Assembly (NCBI GenBank): GCA_020637805.1
Contig: JACKJU010000003.1
Span: forward strand, 186,001 to 250,000
Direction of reading: 5' to 3'
Origin: Nitratireductor sp.
GTDB lineage: Bacteria > Pseudomonadota > Alphaproteobacteria > Rhizobiales > Rhizobiaceae
Length of the DNA stretch: 64,000 nt
The notes beneath the pieces were generated by a model. It worked only from the letters and a program-made list of their open reading frames with translations. It searched no databases and was not told the DNA's origin. Below, piece after piece: positions 33,527 to 42,661 of this stretch; within the stretch, counting starts at the first letter, position 1; each line of letters starts with the position of its first letter. The translations under genes and the position numbers were made by a program.

Positions 33527-35140
33527 CTATTTGGACTTTGCGCCCAGCTCTTCCTCGTACTGTTTGTTGAGCGGGGCGAGAATGGTTTCGAGCGGCTTCA
33601 GGTTGTCGCCGTATTTCTTCCATTTCATCATCGAGTCGGTGTAGACCGGCTGGCGCACCTGCCAGGCCGACGCGGTGGCGACGGTCTTCTGTGTTTTCGT
33701 GTGGTCGAGGCAGGCGGGATCCCATTCCAGCCCCACATGCTCGATCATGCCGCGCGCGACCAGTTCGGTGTTCTGAACGAGATCTTCATAGAAGATGTCG
33801 TGAATCTCGATCGGCGCCGTATCCTTCCAGTACTCCATCAGCTTCCAGAACTGGTAGTAGTACAAGCCAAGCGTCTTCAGGTCGCTGCAATAGCTCTGGT
33901 GATACTCGTTGAAGTTCTGCTTGTAGCAGGACAGGGAAACGTCCATCGGGTGCCGGCGGCAGAAGATGACCTTGGATTTCGGGAACATCGTTGCAATCAG
34001 GCCGACCGTCAGGAAGTTGTGGGGCATCTTGTCGACCAGCATTACCTGCTGGTCCTTCACCACGCCCATTTTGTTGAAATAGACCTGCAGAAGTGCCCGG
34101 AATTCCTGGTCCGGCAGTTTGGACATTTTGCGGGCAAAGGAGTCCTGCATCGAGCGCAGGCTTTCCGGCACCTCCTCGAACATGCCGTGCAGCATCTGGA
34201 AATCGCCACCGAATCCGATCTCGCCGCGATCCTCGATCTGCGGGTGCGCCGCCAGGATAGCTTCGGTAAGCGTCGTGCCTGAGCGCGGCATGCCGACAAT
34301 GAAGATGAACTTGTCAAAACTCGTGCCAAGGTGCTTGTGGGAGAGATAGAACGACGGATTGAAGGCCTCGCGGACGTTCCGGAATCCGGTCAGCAACTGC
34401 TCCTGGGTGTATTTGCCCTTCGAGTTTTCGTTGCATGCCTTGTAATGCTCGAACGCCTTGTCGAAATCGCCTGCCTTGTCATAGTATTCGGCGGCGGCAT
34501 TGTGCAGTCCGCCGACGCTGTCATGACCCTTCAAGCGTTCCAGTTCCGAAAGAATCTCTTCGATATTGCTTTCCTTGCCGGCCCTGGCGAGGTTCCCGCC
34601 GAACTGGGCTCTGGCACCGAGTTCGCGCGCGCGCTGCAGGGCGGCCTCTGCCGCGTCTGCATCGCCAGTGAGCTGGTAGGCGTCGGCCTTCGACACATAG
34701 ATTGCAGCGGTGTTTGGAGCCTTGCGCTCCGCCTTTTCCAGAATGGCCAGCGCTTCGTCTGCCTGGTGCAGGTGAATGTGGCACTTGGCCATTTCGATAT
34801 AGGCCTGAACCTTGTTGTCTACCATCTGCGACAGGCGCTTGAGATAGATAAGCCCGCGCTTGTAGTTGTTGGCCTCGTTGATCGTGATCTCGGCCAGCGC
34901 TCTCAGGATGACCTGCGATGAACGTTGCAGCTTGTGGGCGGCATCCAGGTGTTCCATCGCCTTTGCATTCTGCTTCAGACGAATGAGAAACAGAGCCAGG
35001 GCGTAATGTGCCTCGTGGTCCTTCTTGTTCGTCTTGAGATAGGCTTCAAGCCCGGCAATCTCGCGGTACACGGTTGGAAGCGGCGCCTCGTCTACGAACT
35101 GGTTGAGCTGGTCCGGGTCGTACTTGGTGAATATGGCCAT
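33527..35140 (-). CDS. TPR-repeat sulfotransferase family protein
   Basis: Two-part protein (537 aa). Residues ~1-265 are tetratricopeptide repeats (HYALALFLIRLKQNAKAMEH, AYIEMAKCHIHLHQADEALA, AIYVSKADAYQLTGDADAAE). Residues ~270-530 are a PAPS-dependent sulfotransferase fold with the 5'-phosphosulfate loop FIVGMPRSGTTLTEAIL and the 3'-phosphate motif KVIFCRRHPMDVSLSCYKQN. It is predicted to transfer sulfate to an unknown acceptor, with the TPRs recruiting a partner or substrate. Single-gene transcription unit with its own strong terminator. ATG 35140 is the only sensible start. Confidence 0.88.
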   Translation of the reverse strand: MAIFTKYDPDQLNQFVDEAPLPTVYREIAGLEAYLKTNKKDHEAHYALALFLIRLKQNAKAMEHLDAAHKLQRSSQVILRALAEITINEANNYKRGLIYLKRLSQMVDNKVQAYIEMAKCHIHLHQADEALAILEKAERKAPNTAAIYVSKADAYQLTGDADAAEAALQRARELGARAQFGGNLARAGKESNIEEILSELERLKGHDSVGGLHNAAAEYYDKAGDFDKAFEHYKACNENSKGKYTQEQLLTGFRNVREAFNPSFYLSHKHLGTSFDKFIFIVGMPRSGTTLTEAILAAHPQIEDRGEIGFGGDFQMLHGMFEEVPESLRSMQDSFARKMSKLPDQEFRALLQVYFNKMGVVKDQQVMLVDKMPHNFLTVGLIATMFPKSKVIFCRRHPMDVSLSCYKQNFNEYHQSYCSDLKTLGLYYYQFWKLMEYWKDTAPIEIHDIFYEDLVQNTELVARGMIEHVGLEWDPACLDHTKTQKTVATASAWQVRQPVYTDSMMKWKKYGDNLKPLETILAPLNKQYEEELGAKSK

Positions 35141-35642
35141 TGCGATTCGTCTCTCCAGGCGCTGGCATGCTGCCTTCTACCTGTGTCTTTTCCTGATTTG
35201 ATCCTGTGGCCGGCACCGCCGTGTCTGGCTTCCGGCTCCGTTGTTCCCCTCATTATATAATATTGCGCAGAAGTGAAGGCGAATCCGCAAATTGCGGAGA
35301 TTCGGATCGATTCCGGCATATCCGGTGATTCTGCGGTCCTGTTCGCGGAATTTGGCCGTTTGAGCCGTGTCGCGGGAGCAAAAGGGGCGTTGTTAACACC
35401 CCGTTAACCCTGCAGCCCCCGATTTCGTGACAAAAACGCAACACAGGATTTGGAAGTGTCTCAACCCGGGGCGCTTCGCCCATTTCGGCGTTGCGTGCCG
35501 AAGGCGGTGGTTATATCCACAATCACAGGAACGGGGCGGATAACGCATCGCTCCTATGGTTCAGGGGCTGTTTATCAGATTTCACTAGTGGTGTGATAAT
35601 CAGCCTAAAAATGAAAAATGTTTTTGACTGGAGGTCAGGACA
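35141..35642. other. Intergenic region upstream of the porin gene
   Basis: This 502-bp divergent control region holds no gene I can support. It contains two GTTAAC hexamers at 35392-35397 and 35403-35408, and an A/T-rich tract near 35600-35630 that fits the promoter and leader of a strongly expressed outer-membrane protein. The porin SD is GGAGGT at about 35630. Confidence 0.5.
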
Positions 35643-37082
35643 ATGAAACTCAAGAGCCTTCTGATTGGTTCTGCAGCAATCCTCGCTGCTTCGTCCGCCG
35701 CCCGCGCCGCCGATGCTATCGTCGTTGAGCCGGAGCCGGTGGAATATGTCCGCGTCTGCGACATGTATGGCACGGGCTTCTTCTACATCCCGGGTACCGA
35801 AACCTGCATCAAGTTCGACGGCTATGTCCGCTCGACCTATGCAACCGGCCACACGACCACGAAGTACACTTCTGGTACGTTTAACCTCGGTTCCCTCACT
35901 GGCAACCCGCTCCGTACGCCGATCTTCGGACCCTACACCTTTGGTGTTGGCACCGACTCTGCTACCTGGACCGCTGTTGTTCAGAAAACCGGTACCACGA
36001 CCGCATTCATCCCGGGCGTGACTGTAGTTACCCCGAGCGGCGGTATCTTCGCCGGTACGACCATCACGGCCACCACGACCACTGCAAACAACGGCTTCCT
36101 GAAGCCTGTTGCTGCTGGCAAAACCAAGAACAACTGGCATTCGTGGACCTACCGCGCTCGTTTCAACATCGACGTTCGTAACGAAACCGAGTACGGCACT
36201 CTGCGTTCCTACATCCGCTTCCAGGCTGGTGACACCAACACCATGGACGGCAATGCAGTTGTTGACCAGGCTCGCATCGAGCTGGCTGGCTTCCGCCTCG
36301 GCTACGGCGACTCCGCATGGGATACATCGCATGCTGGTTCTCCGGCCATCTACAGCGGCTTCCGCGCTGGCCCGCAGGGTCTCTACTTCGACTACACCTG
36401 GCAGTCTGACGCTCTTGCTGTGACTGTCGGTTTCATCGACGTTGACTCCGGTGGCCCGAACTTCGGTGGCACGACTGCAGCAACCGGTGGCAGCTCTGGC
36501 GTATTCTACGCAGCAGCCAGCTACGCAGCTGACTTCGGCACCTTCACCTTCGTTGCCGCTCAGAACAACGAAGCAAACATGCTGAAATACTACACCGCTG
36601 GCAAATACGCTGGTACCGTTCACAGCACCAACGATGCTGACTGGACTTACAGCATTAACGCCAAGATCCCGCTCGCAGACAGCGGCTGGACTGTTGGCGG
36701 CTGGTACGACTGGTCGGATAACCCGTACACCGCTCTGCTTACGCAGGCTGGCGTAAATCCGGGCACCACCGAAAACTGGGGTATCTGGGTATCGGGCAAC
36801 CTGTCTGACAACCTGTCTGCATACGCCATGTACTCGCAGGCTCAGGGTGAATCGCAGATCGACAACCTCGGCACACTGTTCGGCTCTGGCGACACCTTCG
36901 CCAAGAACAGCGGTGAGCGTTGGGCTCTGGGTGTAATCTGGACCCCGGTTTCCCAGCTGTCGATCCAGGCTGAATACTTCAGCCAGACCAACACCACCAA
37001 AATGGGCTATGCCGGCTTCAACCTCGGCAAACTCGAAACCGAAAAAGATGGTTTCGCAGTTCGTGTAACCCGCTCCTTCTAA
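35643..37082 (+). CDS. Rhizobiales-type outer-membrane porin (Omp2/RopA family)
   Basis: Trimeric general-diffusion porin (479 aa). A clear signal peptide (MKLKSLLIGSAAILAASSAA, cleavage after RAA) precedes the family N-terminus EPVEYVRVCDMYGTGFFYIP and CIKFDGYVRS. Alternating aromatic beta-strands continue to the C-terminal EKDGFAVRVTRSF ending in Phe, the usual outer-membrane assembly signal. A low-complexity Thr-rich loop at residues ~100-165 probably faces outward. Codon use is distinctly biased (many GCT, GGT, AAC), as in very highly expressed genes. Followed by a strong terminator. Confidence 0.95.
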   Translation: MKLKSLLIGSAAILAASSAARAADAIVVEPEPVEYVRVCDMYGTGFFYIPGTETCIKFDGYVRSTYATGHTTTKYTSGTFNLGSLTGNPLRTPIFGPYTFGVGTDSATWTAVVQKTGTTTAFIPGVTVVTPSGGIFAGTTITATTTTANNGFLKPVAAGKTKNNWHSWTYRARFNIDVRNETEYGTLRSYIRFQAGDTNTMDGNAVVDQARIELAGFRLGYGDSAWDTSHAGSPAIYSGFRAGPQGLYFDYTWQSDALAVTVGFIDVDSGGPNFGGTTAATGGSSGVFYAAASYAADFGTFTFVAAQNNEANMLKYYTAGKYAGTVHSTNDADWTYSINAKIPLADSGWTVGGWYDWSDNPYTALLTQAGVNPGTTENWGIWVSGNLSDNLSAYAMYSQAQGESQIDNLGTLFGSGDTFAKNSGERWALGVIWTPVSQLSIQAEYFSQTNTTKMGYAGFNLGKLETEKDGFAVRVTRSF

Positions 37083-37124
37083 TTGGCTGCCGGTTTTACC
37101 GGCATCCTTTGAAGGCAAAGATTG

Positions 37125-37156
37125 GGCCCGGTCCTCGTGACCGGGCCTTTTCTTTT
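37125..37156 (+). terminator. Rho-independent terminator after porin
   Basis: GGCCCGGT (37125-37132) pairs with ACCGGGCC (37140-37147) and is followed by TTTTCTTTT, 42 bp after the porin stop. Confidence 0.92.
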
Positions 37157-37321
37157 GTTCCGTTGCGCTCGTCGGTTTCGGAGACATTCCCTTTGGGAAG
37201 AAATACGGTGTATTCCCGGTTTCGCCCTTGATAATTTGAACTGGTTGGTGTCCCTTGGCGCGGCGGGCGGCTTCGGCTTCCCCGCGATCGATGACAACAG
37301 CTGACGAGGAGAATCGCAGGC

Positions 37322-38710
37322 ATGTGGAACTGGCAGAAGTGGATATGGCCCGGCATTCTGGCCACCGTCATGCTGACGGCACTGGCCATATTGATGAAAT
37401 CCGGTTCGATCCAGGAGGATCTCCAGACGCGCTGCCTGCAAGGCAATGAATGGGCAGTCGCCAAGGCGGATGGCCGTGATTTGCACCTGAGCGGAACCGC
37501 ACCTTCCGAAGAGGCGCGAGACCAGGCGGTTGCCTCGGTCAGGGAATGCTACGGCGTGAGGGTCGCGAGCGCTGACATCGCACTTCTTCCTGTCGAAGAT
37601 CCTTATACATTTTCCGCCACCCGCACGGATGGCAATATCGTTCTCGACGGTTTTGTCCCGGATGAAGCCACGCGTTCCCGCCTTGTCGAGGCCGCAAGGG
37701 GGCTTGAGGCAGGGGAAGTGGTCGACAATCTCCAACTTGCACGTGGCGCACAGTCAGGTTTTGGTGATCTGGCCGGTTTCGGCATCGAACAACTTGGCCA
37801 CCTCAAGACGGGAATGGCATCGCTAACCAATGAGAGCCTTTCCGTAAGTGGCATGGCCGCCACGCCCGGCGACCGGGACAGCCTGAACGCAGCATTGGCT
37901 GGGAATATTCCCGGCAACGGCACGCTTGAGTCGGCGAATATCGAGCCGCCGGTCATCGAACCCTATGTATGGTCATTCTCCGTCCAGGAGGGTAAGGAAC
38001 CGGTCCTTTCAGGTTATGTGCCCGCCGATACGGTTTCGCAGGCGAGCCGCGACGAGGTGCTCGCGGCCCTTGGCTCCGCGCGGGAGCTGAAAAGTGCTAC
38101 GGAGATTGCGGACGGTGCGCCGGAAGGTTTCAATGAAGCAGTACTCGTTGGCATCCGCAGTGCGGGCCGGCTCGTGGACGGCAAGGCATCGATCGAGGGC
38201 ACAACCTTGACTGTCGAGGGCAAAGCCCTGTCTGCACTGGCCTCCAGACAGATTGAGGAAGATCTGAAAAGCAGTTTGCCAGCCAATTACAAGGGCGTTG
38301 CGAGCATTGGTTTACTCAAGCCGGAGTCTCTGCCGGTGCTTGCGCCGGATACCTGCCAGCAGGCAATGACCGACGAGTTGAAGAGCAACACGATCCGCTT
38401 CGAGACGAATGAGGCGGCAATCGAGCGCGTGTCTTACGGCATGCTTGACCGGCTGTCCTTCGCCGTGAAACGTTGCCCGACTGCGACGGTCGAGATTTCC
38501 GGTCACACGGATTCGGATGGTACGGATGCCTATAACCAGGAGCTGAGTGAACGCAGGGCGAACGCGGTGCGTTCCTATCTCGTCTCTTCCGGTGTTTTCG
38601 CCGGCCGTCTGAGCGCAGTGGGCTACGGCGAAACGATGCCGGTCGGTGACAACGCCACCGATGCCGGCAAGGCGATGAACCGGCGCATAGAATTCAAAGT
38701 CATTCAATAG
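37322..38710 (+). CDS. BON-repeat / OmpA-like peptidoglycan-binding envelope protein
   Basis: Envelope protein (462 aa). The single N-terminal membrane helix (WIWPGILATVMLTALAILM) is followed by several BON-like repeats built on GxxLxLSGxxPxxxxRxxV (DLHLSGTAPSEEARDQAVAS; GNIVLDGFVPDEATRSRLVE; KEPVLSGYVPADTVSQASRD). The end is an OmpA C-terminal domain (NTIRFETNEAAIERVSYGML, VEISGHTDSDGTDAYNQELS, RRANAVRSYLVSSG, NRRIEFKVI). The GHTDSDG and RRxNAV residues for peptidoglycan binding are intact. Domain layout resembles mycobacterial OmpATb/ArfA. It is first of a three-gene run with a 32-residue peptide and a membrane-anchored helical-hairpin protein. Confidence 0.85.
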   Translation: MWNWQKWIWPGILATVMLTALAILMKSGSIQEDLQTRCLQGNEWAVAKADGRDLHLSGTAPSEEARDQAVASVRECYGVRVASADIALLPVEDPYTFSATRTDGNIVLDGFVPDEATRSRLVEAARGLEAGEVVDNLQLARGAQSGFGDLAGFGIEQLGHLKTGMASLTNESLSVSGMAATPGDRDSLNAALAGNIPGNGTLESANIEPPVIEPYVWSFSVQEGKEPVLSGYVPADTVSQASRDEVLAALGSARELKSATEIADGAPEGFNEAVLVGIRSAGRLVDGKASIEGTTLTVEGKALSALASRQIEEDLKSSLPANYKGVASIGLLKPESLPVLAPDTCQQAMTDELKSNTIRFETNEAAIERVSYGMLDRLSFAVKRCPTATVEISGHTDSDGTDAYNQELSERRANAVRSYLVSSGVFAGRLSAVGYGETMPVGDNATDAGKAMNRRIEFKVIQ

Positions 38711-38721
38711 GGAGCGTGAAC

Positions 38722-38820
38722 ATGTGGTACCTGATGGAACAACTGGTCTGGTTTCTCCTCGTGGCATTCGTGGTGGGGCTTGTCGTCGGATGGGTGACGA
38801 CAACCCGTAAGCCGGTATAA
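38722..38820 (+). CDS. 32-residue single-helix membrane peptide
   Basis: Short open frame encoding MWYLMEQLVWFLLVAFVVGL followed by a few more hydrophobic residues and a basic tail (TTTRKPV). It starts 11 bp after the OmpA-BON gene, with GGAGCG just upstream, and ends 27 bp before the next gene. One transmembrane helix with positive-inside tail is predicted. Its placement in a tight three-gene run and its clean membrane-helix composition make it likely real, although translation cannot be proven from sequence. Confidence 0.65.
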   Translation: MWYLMEQLVWFLLVAFVVGLVVGWVTTTRKPV

Positions 38821-38847
38821 GTCACGGAAAGATAAGAGAAAAAAGAC

Positions 38848-39852
38848 ATGACGATTCTGATCATCCAGAGCCTGTTGCTTATCGCAATAGCCTATGTCCT
38901 TGGCTGCATTCTGGGCAGCCTTCTCAAACTCTGGTTCGGGACCGCGGAAAAAACGGTCGAGGTAACGGGGGCTCGTGCCGAGTCAACGAAGGGCCTGGAC
39001 TCGGCTCCGCTGGCTTCTGCTGCCGAGTTGCCGCTTGCTGAAGCAGCCGCACCGCCGCCGCCACCTCCGCCACCACCACCGTCGCCGGAACCGGCAATGG
39101 CCATCCAGTCAGCGGCCAGCGTCAAACCGGCGTCGAAAACTCCTGCGCGGACGAAGTCCCGGCCGGCAGTACCCGCAGCCGGGAAAGCGAAGGCTAGCCG
39201 GGCAGCAAAACCGAGGGCGGCGTCGCGCGAATCCGAAAAGCCGGTTCCAGCCAGCCCTGCAAAGAAAGATGACCTCAAGCAGATCAAGGGTATCGGGCGT
39301 CAGAACGAAGCGCGTCTCAACGCCTTGGGCGTGACTGCGTTCGAACAGATTGCCGCATGGACGAAAAGGGATCAGGCCGAATGGGGTGAGCGTCTGGCCT
39401 TTCCGGGGCGCATCGAGCGGGAGGATTGGGTCAAACAGGCCAAGGTGCTTGCCAAGGGCGGAACGACCGAGTTTTCCAAACGCGTTTCCAAGGGCGAGGT
39501 CCAGTCCTCCATGGGCAAGGGAACGGTCGGAGATCTCGGCACCAAGCCACCGGTTCTCAAGTCGGCGCGCGGTGGCAAGCGCGACAACCTTACCCTCATC
39601 GATGGTGTCGGCAACGCGATCGAGAAAAAGCTCTTCGCGCTCGGCATCTTCCACTTCGAGCAGATTGCCAAATGGTCGGCTGCCGAGGCAACCTGGATCG
39701 GCAATGAGCTGGGCTTTCCCGGCCGGCCGGAGCGTGAGAATTGGGTCAAGGAAGCAATCGTTCTTGCCGAAGGCGGCACGACCGAACATTCCAGGCGTGT
39801 CGAATCGGGCGAGGTATCGACGAGCCACAAGTCGAAGCCTGGTTCCAAATAA
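38848..39852 (+). CDS. Membrane-anchored protein with two FEN1-like helix-3-turn-helix domains
   Basis: Protein (334 aa) with an N-terminal helix (LIIQSLLLIAIAYVLGCILG), an acidic then proline-rich linker (ten consecutive prolines), an Ala/Lys/Arg-rich basic stretch (~85-140), and two tandem copies of the COG3743-type domain. Copy 1 is DDLKQIKGIGRQNEARLNAL ... FEQIAAWTKRDQAEWGERLA; copy 2 is DNLTLIDGVGNAIEKKLFAL ... FEQIAKWSAAEATWIGNELG. Each has a helix-hairpin-helix GIG/GVG turn typical of non-specific DNA binding. Databases call such domains predicted 5' nucleases, but catalytic acidic clusters are not evident. The C-terminal part would face the cytoplasm or periplasm depending on topology, which cannot be decided here. 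Confidence 0.75.
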   Translation: MTILIIQSLLLIAIAYVLGCILGSLLKLWFGTAEKTVEVTGARAESTKGLDSAPLASAAELPLAEAAAPPPPPPPPPPSPEPAMAIQSAASVKPASKTPARTKSRPAVPAAGKAKASRAAKPRAASRESEKPVPASPAKKDDLKQIKGIGRQNEARLNALGVTAFEQIAAWTKRDQAEWGERLAFPGRIEREDWVKQAKVLAKGGTTEFSKRVSKGEVQSSMGKGTVGDLGTKPPVLKSARGGKRDNLTLIDGVGNAIEKKLFALGIFHFEQIAKWSAAEATWIGNELGFPGRPERENWVKEAIVLAEGGTTEHSRRVESGEVSTSHKSKPGSK

Positions 39853-39964
39853 CTCGAACGGAAGCGGGGAGGGCGTTCGCGTCCTCGCCCTCTGCCCGTG
39901 AAGCGTTCCTCGCCGTGGGCAACCTCAACCTGGGTCCATGCTTGAGGGCGCGCGTTTCCGCGAT

Positions 39965-40861
39965 CTAGTGCCGAGCGAGATCCGCACTTTCCACGAAACG
40001 TGCGATTCTGGCGGGTAGACCGGAGGTCCCGAGATCCGGCGCATGGCCCTGATCGGGGACATTCACGAGGGTCATCGCCGGGTGGTGCTGGCGCATTTTC
40101 GAGACGCAGTCCTGCGACAGAAGATCGGTATTCTCGCCCCGTATAAGCATAAACGGAATGCCCGTCAGGCCATGGAACTGTGGCCAGAGCGTCGGAATTG
40201 GCACGTCCAGGTCGATCGACATCATCGTCTTGGCAAGATTTGGATCGTAGTCGCGAACGATCTTGCCATCGCGCTCGGTGTAAATCAGCCGGGCCTGCTT
40301 CATCCAGTCTTCGGCGCTGAATGACGGGAAGTGTTTCTTGCCGATGCGCTCCAGCATGCCGGCAGCTTCCTGCCAGCTTGAGAGGTTGCCGCGAGTCTCT
40401 TCCAGCATCTGGCGAATGCGAACCAGCCCCGGTCCGTCAATCTCTGGCCCAATGTCATTGAAAACCGCAGCCTTGAGCATTGCAGGCCGCATGGCGGCCA
40501 GGACCATGGCGATCAACCCACCGCGCGAGGTTCCCACAACCGCGACTTCCTCCAGTCCCGCCGCTACAACGCCAGCAATGGTGTCTTCGGCTTCGGTGAT
40601 CACATTGTAGTTCTGCCAATTCCGGTCGTAGCCGGAGCGTCCCCGGCCGCGATAGTCGAGTGTCAGCACCCGCCGCCCGTTTTTGCCCCCCGCCAGATGC
40701 AACGCAAGTTCGTGGAAGTCGGCGCTGTTGCGCGTGAGACCTGCCAGGCAGAGAACGGGCAGGCGGTCAGGTGGATTGTCCCATCCGTATTTACGGCCGG
40801 CCAGCGTCAGACCGTCCTGGGAAGCGTACCGGAAATCCTCGTATTCTGCTGGTTCAGTCAT
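39965..40861 (-). CDS. Alpha/beta-hydrolase fold protein
   Basis: Serine hydrolase (298 aa) of unknown substrate. The nucleophile elbow is VVGTSRGGLIAM with Ser112, the oxyanion region is LCLAGLTRNSADFHEL, the conserved strand end is LDYRGRGRSGYD, and the catalytic His is in VPDQGHAPDL near the C-terminus. The motif pattern matches the large esterase/haloperoxidase/epoxide hydrolase group and does not allow a finer name. It is monocistronic. Confidence 0.85.
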   Translation of the reverse strand: MTEPAEYEDFRYASQDGLTLAGRKYGWDNPPDRLPVLCLAGLTRNSADFHELALHLAGGKNGRRVLTLDYRGRGRSGYDRNWQNYNVITEAEDTIAGVVAAGLEEVAVVGTSRGGLIAMVLAAMRPAMLKAAVFNDIGPEIDGPGLVRIRQMLEETRGNLSSWQEAAGMLERIGKKHFPSFSAEDWMKQARLIYTERDGKIVRDYDPNLAKTMMSIDLDVPIPTLWPQFHGLTGIPFMLIRGENTDLLSQDCVSKMRQHHPAMTLVNVPDQGHAPDLGTSGLPARIARFVESADLARH

Positions 40862-41224
40862 TCACAAATGTCCGCGATGTTCAGAGCCTGCCCAATCTAT
40901 GGTGCACTCACTTGAAGAGCAATGCCATGCCATCAGTCGGGATGCAATCAGAGCGATATCAGGCGCGGAAATGAATGATCAGGGTTGAGAAAACTTGTAA
41001 AATCAATGTGATACCGCCTTACCCTTGGTGAGTTTTGCCAGTCAGGCATTCATATTTCGGTAAGACGCCGGTCCATATCCTTGGGCAGCTGCGAAAAAAA
41101 GGTGCTGAAGTTTCAAGCCGCAAAATAATCGAAATTCGCGCAGGGCTTTCACACCGTTGAGAATTTTGCATTCGCGGGCGGCGCGCCCGCAGCTGAATAC
41201 TGTTTTGGAGAGAGCTAGAAACGC
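40862..41224. other. Intergenic region, 363 bp
   Basis: I see no gene, hairpin terminator or repeat worth naming. It must hold the promoters for the divergent hydrolase and TadG-like genes. GGAGAG (about 41208) precedes the latter's start. Confidence 0.5.
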
Positions 41225-42661
41225 ATGATCTTCGACAAGTTTTGCCGCTTGTTGGCCGCGGGCCTGAGCGACAAAAAGGGCAACTTCGCTGTCATGGCGG
41301 CGCTCGGCGCTCCAATGCTGCTGGCTGGCGTCGGCACGGCGACGGATTATGCGTTCTTCTACAATCACGCAGCCAAGCTGCAGGATGCGGCAGATGCAGC
41401 TGCCCTTGCCACCGTTCGCGAGCTGTCAGTCGCTCATTCCGACGAGGCGCATCTTCAGGACGTTGCCAGCTCGTTTGTTTCAAGCAGTCTCGCCTCCGAA
41501 GGAGACAGTTCCTATTCTTCCGACAGCTACAAGGTAAAGGTGGTCGAAACTGCCAACGGCTCGGGTGTCACGGTTTCAATCGACTATTACTGGGCCCCGT
41601 TCTTTGCACATTTCATCGACAAGAAGGTGCTGCCGATCAGCGCCAGCGCAACCGCTGAACTTGCGGGCGATCAAAGCCACTGTGCGATCGCACTTGACGG
41701 CAAGGAGACCGCATCGCTTTCCCTGACCGGCAATGCGGTTCTTGACGCGAAGGCGTGCGCGGTGCAGGTGAATTCAACCGACCGGCAGGCCTTGTCCGTG
41801 CCGGGGAAATCGAAGGTGAGTGCGCGCAGCATCTGTGTTTCCGGCGGCTATGATGGCGGTTCGGCCAATTTCAACGACTTGCCGATTACCGACTGCCCGC
41901 AAATGGCGGACCCGCTGACTGCTCGCACGATAGCAAATCCCGCCAACTGCGACTTCAAGGACAAGTATGTCGTGGCAGGCAAGGCAAGCCTTGTACCCGG
42001 CGTCTATTGCGGCGGACTGCTGGTCAGTGCCGGGGCCAACGTTACCATGGCACCAGGTACCTACGTGTTCGCCGATGGCGATTTCGACATTGGCGGCCTT
42101 TCCAAGGTCGAAGGCGCGGGCGTGTCGCTTTACTTTGCCCGCGATTCCCGTCTGTTCGTCCGCAATGCCAGTGAGATCTCGCTCTCGGCCTCCCGTGACG
42201 GCATTCTTGCGGGTGTGCTTGTGTCCTCCAGTCCGGCCAACGATCCATCCCTTCTCTTCGAAATCCAGAGCCGCAATGCCAAGGATTTCACCGGGCTCGT
42301 CTATCTTCCCAACAATACGCTGAAGGTTGGCGACGATGCCGACGGCAATGGCATATGCGACCCCGGAAACGACGTTGTCCGCAAGGCTGGTGGTGCGGTC
42401 AACGTGAGCGTGCAAGTGGCAGTCGGATCACTGCTCGGGCTGAACGTCAATCTTAGCCTGGGAGGTGGCGGCTTGATCGACAATACTCCCGGTTGTCGCG
42501 CAAATATCGGCCAGTATTCGGACTGGACTGCAATTGTATCGCGCAAGCTGCTGGTCACTTCCGGAGTGAACCTCGAACTCAATGCCGACTACGGCAATTC
42601 CAGGGTTCCCGTTCCAGCCAACAGCGGCGCGATCGGCACACCTGCCCGGCTGACACATTAG
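41225..42661 (+). CDS. TadE/TadG-like pilus-assembly-type envelope protein
   Basis: Protein (478 aa) with the N-terminal TadG-type anchor (KKGNFAVMAALGAPMLLAGV) followed by the conserved ATDYAFFYNHAAKLQDAADA stretch in which prepilin-like TadE/TadG proteins resemble each other. The remainder is a beta-rich extracytoplasmic region with right-handed, polymer-forming type repeats (GVYCGGLLVSAGANVTMAPG, YVFADGDFDIGG). It is isolated from any cpa/tad operon in the window. Function is probably surface or pilus related; the exact role is unknown. Confidence 0.75.
   Translation: MIFDKFCRLLAAGLSDKKGNFAVMAALGAPMLLAGVGTATDYAFFYNHAAKLQDAADAAALATVRELSVAHSDEAHLQDVASSFVSSSLASEGDSSYSSDSYKVKVVETANGSGVTVSIDYYWAPFFAHFIDKKVLPISASATAELAGDQSHCAIALDGKETASLSLTGNAVLDAKACAVQVNSTDRQALSVPGKSKVSARSICVSGGYDGGSANFNDLPITDCPQMADPLTARTIANPANCDFKDKYVVAGKASLVPGVYCGGLLVSAGANVTMAPGTYVFADGDFDIGGLSKVEGAGVSLYFARDSRLFVRNASEISLSASRDGILAGVLVSSSPANDPSLLFEIQSRNAKDFTGLVYLPNNTLKVGDDADGNGICDPGNDVVRKAGGAVNVSVQVAVGSLLGLNVNLSLGGGGLIDNTPGCRANIGQYSDWTAIVSRKLLVTSGVNLELNADYGNSRVPVPANSGAIGTPARLTH

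Noticed and set aside
35523..37187. 554-codon open frame on the minus strand covering the porin gene
   Set aside because: Mirror of a strongly codon-biased porin gene with signal peptide and terminal Phe. The antisense product resembles nothing and has no start signals.
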